Source: Pseudomonas sp. GOM6 (GTDB lineage: Bacteria; Pseudomonadota; Gammaproteobacteria; Pseudomonadales; Pseudomonadaceae). Taken from it: DNA of 64,000 nt. Position numbers and translations under genes: made by a program. The stretch covers positions 83,277-147,276 of the forward strand of contig NZ_JARPUS010000012.1 of the NCBI RefSeq assembly GCF_029537485.1, read 5' to 3'. Shown here piece by piece: positions 60,540 through 64,000 of this stretch. The notes below the pieces were generated by a model. That model did no database searches. It was not told the DNA's origin and worked only from the letters and a program-made list of their open reading frames with translations. Position 1 is the first letter of the stretch. The number at the start of each line of letters is the position of its first letter.

Positions 60540-63500
60540 ATGAGCCTCATCGCCGCCATCATCAAGAACATCGTTGGCCAGGTCTTTGCCGTTTCGGCAG
60601 ATGGATTCAAGCGTCAAGTCTTCGAAGGAGAACAGCTACTTGCGGGCGAACAGCTCATCACCGAGGCCGGCGGAAGCGCCACGCTGCAGCTAGCCACTGG
60701 CGAGATAACCCAGGTCGGCGCAAACAGCACTTGGCAGGGCGGCAGCGCAGATAAAGAAACTGCGGATTCGGACACCAACAAAAACACAGACCTCGAACAG
60801 GCCCTGGCCGCTGGCTTCGACCCGACCGTCGAACTCGAAGCAACTGCCGCCGGCCCGAGCGCTGGAGGCGGCGCTGGAGGCGGCGCTGGTGGTGGTCATA
60901 GTTTCGTGATGCTGGATACCGTGGGCGGGAGGGTGGACCCAACAATTGGCTTTGCGACTTCCGGCCTCGGAATCGGGGGTAACGAGCAGGATGAACTGTT
61001 TGGTTTGGGCGGCGATGCCGATGCTGCCACGTTGCAACCAAACCGTGCCCCAACTGCTCAAGATGACCGGTTCACGCTCAATGAAGACGGCACCATCAGC
61101 ATCGATGTACTAGCCAATGACAGCGACCTTGATGGTGAGAACCTGAGAATTTCCGAGATCAATGGCCAGGCCATCGCCGAAGGCGGTTCTGCCATCGTCG
61201 GCAATGGTACCGTGACCCTGAGCAATGGCCTGCTGATATTCACTCCGGACACCAACTACAATGGCCCCGCCAACTTTACCTATACAGTCACCGATGGAGT
61301 TCTGAGCAGCACTGCAACTGTCAGTGGCACGGTGACACCAGTCAACGATGCACCGGTCGTCGCCAGTGGCAATATCACCGTAGATGAAGAAAGCACCGGA
61401 ACCCCGCTGGGTCTGACGGCACCGAGCGATATCGATAACGACAGCCTGACCATCACCGTCACCGGCCTACCTACCCTCGGCGCCGTCACCAAGTCCGATG
61501 GCTCCCCCATCAGCAATGGCGACACTCTGACCGCAGTCGAACTGACCGGTCTGATCTATAACGCCCCGGAAGATTACAACGGCACCGACGCCGTTGGCTC
61601 CTTCACCTACTCGGTCAATGACGGCCAGGGCGAGGCCAACAGTGTCGCCACCGGCACCGTCACCATCGGCGTCAACCCGATCAACGATGCACCGATTGGC
61701 GTCGCCGATAGCATCACCATTGACGAAGACAATCAGGCCATTGGCAACGTACTGGCTAACGATACCGACGTCGATAACCCGCACAGTGAACTGAGTGTCA
61801 CCCAGTTCAGCATCACCGGCCTGCCCTTCACTTTCGCCGCCGGCAGCACTGTCACCATTCCGTTTGTGGGCAGTCTGACCATCGCCAGCAATGGCGACTT
61901 CACCTTCACACCGCGCCCCAACTACAACGGCCCGGTGCCGCAGTTCAGCTATACACTCAGCGACGGTTCGTTGACCGACTCATCCACCCTGAACATTGAA
62001 ATCAATGCCATTAACGACGCACCGGTCAACGATGTGCCCGGCGCACGCAGTGTTAATGAAGATGGCTCGCTGCGCTTCAATGGCGGCCAGCGCATCAGCA
62101 TCAGCGATGTCGATGACAACAACCTCAGCACCACCCTCAGTGTCGAACACGGCGTACTGACCCTAGGCTCGTCCTTCGGCGTCACCGTTAGCGGTAATGG
62201 CAGCGGTAGTCTCACCCTGAGCGGCAACAAAATTCTTATCAATATCGCCCTCAACAGCCTGCGCTATACACCAGAGGCAGATTACAACGGCGCTGACACG
62301 CTCACCGTAACCACCACAGATGGTGAGCTGACCGACGTCGACAGCGTGGCCATCACCGTCAACCCGGTGAACGACGCCCCCGTCAACACAGTACCGGCAT
62401 CCATCGACGTCACCGAAGACGTGGCTAGCGCCATCACCGGCATCAGTATTGCTGACGTCGACGCCAACGGCAGCCCGGTCAGCGTTACCCTCAGCGTAGC
62501 CAGTGGCAGCGGTAGCCTGAACGCCATTAATGGCTCCGGCGTTACCGTCAGCGGCGCAGGCTCCAACAGCCTAGTACTGAGCGGTACCGTCGGCGCTATC
62601 AACGCCTTTATCGCCAACAGCAACGTCAACTACACCACCGCCCAAGACGCCAATGGCGCGGTGACATTGACCGTGACCACCAACGACCTCGGCAACACCG
62701 GCCTGGGCGGCGCCCTGTCCGACAGCGATACGCTGACGCTCAACATCACGCCGATTAACGATGCGCCTACCGTCGATGCCCTCCTCACCGCCACTGCCAA
62801 CGAAGATGGCGCCAATTTCAACGTTGACCTGCTGGCCGGTGCCAGCGATGTCGACAGCGGCGACGTACTCAGCGTCAGCAATGTTCAAGGCCTGACCAAT
62901 GGTCTGACCCTGAATGGTAATAGTCTGGTCGTCGATCCTGCCGATGCCAGTTTCCAAAGCCTGGCAGCGGGCGAACCCCGTGAAATCACCGTCACCTACG
63001 ACATTATTGACAGCAACGGCGGGACTACTCCACAAAACCTTACGCTGACCATCACCGGAACCAACGACGCCCCAAGCCTGACGGGTATGCGCAGCAGCTT
63101 TAACTACAACGAAAATCAGAATGCCGGAATCAGATACACCCTCCTCGATGGCACCGTGGTGCTTACAGATATCGATTCGAGCAACTTCGACGGGGGCTCA
63201 CTGACCGTCAGCATCAGCAATGCGGTGGCCGACCAAGACATTCTGATCGTGCAAAACCAAGGCAATGGCGTTGGTCAAATTCGCGTAATCGGCACTGACG
63301 TGCGCTACAACGCCGGTAGCGGCAGCGAGTCGATTGGCACCATTAGCGGTGGCACCGGTAGCGCACCGCTAGTCATCAGCCTCAACGATAAAGCGACACC
63401 AGCCGCCGTTGACGCATTACTGCAACGAGTTGCCTACGGCAATAGCTCGCAAGCCCCCGATAGCACGCCGCGCAATGTCAGCATCACGGTTGTCGATGGC

Positions 63501-64000
63501 GACGGTACCGCCAATGGCGGCACCGACAGCGTAACGCACAACATGACCATCAATGTGCGCCCCGGAAACGACGCGCCGGTCAACACAGTACCTGGCTCAA
63601 TCAACGTCACTGAAGATGTGACCAGCGCCATCACCGGCATCAGCATTGCTGACGTCGACGCCGGCAATGCGCCAGTAAGCGTAACCCTCAGCGTACCTAC
63701 CGGCAGCCTGAGCGCCACCAGCGCAAATGGCGTCACAGTAACGGGCAGCCCGTCCAGCCTAGTGCTGACCGGCAGCATCAGCGATATCAACGCCTTTATC
63801 GCCAGCAGCAATGTCACATATACCACCGCCCAAGACGCAAACGGCACAGTGACATTGACCGTGACCACCAACGACCTTGGCAACACCGGCCTAGGTGGCG
63901 CCAAGTCAGACACCGAAACCGTTACGCTAAACATTACCCCGGTTAATGACGCACCGACCATCACCGTTACCGCCAACGACTTCACCGAAGACAGTGGCGT
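60540..64000 (+). CDS. LapA-type giant adhesin with retention module (C-terminus cut by window edge)
   Basis: An open frame of 1153 residues to the window end, with no stop. Residues 1-95 form the retention module (VGQVFAVSADGFKRQVFEGE, GEITQVGANS), a plug that holds such adhesins in the TolC duct. T102-A-A-G105 (60843-60854) is the expected LapG cleavage site, followed by a Gly-rich linker and HSFVMLDTVGGRVDPTIGF. From about residue 180 on there are cadherin/Ig-like repeats, each opening NDAPV-like. Divergent exporter genes upstream complete the system; LapG and LapD are not in the window. The RTX end and secretion signal lie beyond 64000. Name withheld because the repeats differ from known LapA types. 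Confidence 0.9.
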   Translation, partial: MSLIAAIIKNIVGQVFAVSADGFKRQVFEGEQLLAGEQLITEAGGSATLQLATGEITQVGANSTWQGGSADKETADSDTNKNTDLEQALAAGFDPTVELEATAAGPSAGGGAGGGAGGGHSFVMLDTVGGRVDPTIGFATSGLGIGGNEQDELFGLGGDADAATLQPNRAPTAQDDRFTLNEDGTISIDVLANDSDLDGENLRISEINGQAIAEGGSAIVGNGTVTLSNGLLIFTPDTNYNGPANFTYTVTDGVLSSTATVSGTVTPVNDAPVVASGNITVDEESTGTPLGLTAPSDIDNDSLTITVTGLPTLGAVTKSDGSPISNGDTLTAVELTGLIYNAPEDYNGTDAVGSFTYSVNDGQGEANSVATGTVTIGVNPINDAPIGVADSITIDEDNQAIGNVLANDTDVDNPHSELSVTQFSITGLPFTFAAGSTVTIPFVGSLTIASNGDFTFTPRPNYNGPVPQFSYTLSDGSLTDSSTLNIEINAINDAPVNDVPGARSVNEDGSLRFNGGQRISISDVDDNNLSTTLSVEHGVLTLGSSFGVTVSGNGSGSLTLSGNKILINIALNSLRYTPEADYNGADTLTVTTTDGELTDVDSVAITVNPVNDAPVNTVPASIDVTEDVASAITGISIADVDANGSPVSVTLSVASGSGSLNAINGSGVTVSGAGSNSLVLSGTVGAINAFIANSNVNYTTAQDANGAVTLTVTTNDLGNTGLGGALSDSDTLTLNITPINDAPTVDALLTATANEDGANFNVDLLAGASDVDSGDVLSVSNVQGLTNGLTLNGNSLVVDPADASFQSLAAGEPREITVTYDIIDSNGGTTPQNLTLTITGTNDAPSLTGMRSSFNYNENQNAGIRYTLLDGTVVLTDIDSSNFDGGSLTVSISNAVADQDILIVQNQGNGVGQIRVIGTDVRYNAGSGSESIGTISGGTGSAPLVISLNDKATPAAVDALLQRVAYGNSSQAPDSTPRNVSITVVDGDGTANGGTDSVTHNMTINVRPGNDAPVNTVPGSINVTEDVTSAITGISIADVDAGNAPVSVTLSVPTGSLSATSANGVTVTGSPSSLVLTGSISDINAFIASSNVTYTTAQDANGTVTLTVTTNDLGNTGLGGAKSDTETVTLNITPVNDAPTITVTANDFTEDSG
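62370..63957 (+). repeat. Near-identical long repeat units in the LapA-type adhesin
   Basis: A unit of about 130 residues starting NDAPVNTVP at 62370 recurs at 63567, 1197 bases (399 residues) later. The match is almost exact in places, such as TTAQDANG and TVTTNDLGNTGLGGA, at DNA level too. Two different cadherin-like units lie between. The array continues past the window. Confidence 0.8.

Overview
The window is GC-rich, tightly packed chromosomal DNA from a gammaproteobacterium, almost certainly a Pseudomonas or a close relative. The evidence is Pseudomonas-type REP palindromes (core GTGGGAGCGGCTTYAGCCGCGAT), an efp-earP pair of the arginine-rhamnosylation type, a complete fpvGHJKCDEF ferripyoverdine iron-release operon, and a Lap-type adhesin with its own type I exporter. 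No tRNA, rRNA, insertion sequence, prophage or CRISPR array was seen. The species cannot be fixed from the sequence alone.

Left part (1-28.1 kb): the selD gene runs off the left edge. Divergent from it is a four-gene ABC importer of the PhnD/PhnE type, in the subfamily linked to selenium by its place beside selD. Next come a class II DAHP synthase, a NIPSNAP protein, an outer-membrane-type protein and an amidase. An arsenic island follows: an ArsC-ArsR fusion, a GAPDH and ArsJ on one strand, with Acr3 divergent. After that there are LysR/EamA and LysR/TauE divergons, an M48 lipoprotein, a small AT-richer lipoprotein, a YcaQ-type glycosylase, an operon for three haem proteins (cytochrome c4-like, di-haem peroxidase, beta-helix/cytochrome c fusion), and efp-earP.

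Middle part (28.3-45.5 kb): one compact operon encodes a 3813-residue LEPR-XLL/DUF4347/VCBS adhesin, a TolC-type lipoprotein, a soluble periplasmic adaptor, a GAF-like/HlyD fusion, and an M50 zinc-peptidase/HlyD fusion with a PqqD-like N-terminus. There is no ABC ATPase and no RND pump. This is the best candidate in the window for a poorly described export system.

Right part (45.6-64 kb): the fpv operon has a Fur-box-like site upstream. It is followed by an alcohol dehydrogenase and a DUF2855/TetR divergon. The window ends with a LapC/LapB/LapE-type exporter divergent from a second giant adhesin, which carries an N-terminal retention module and a TAAG LapG-type cleavage site and runs off the right edge. 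Two unrelated surface-adhesin secretion systems therefore lie about 15 kb apart (45.5 kb to 60.5 kb) with iron-acquisition and small metabolic genes between them.
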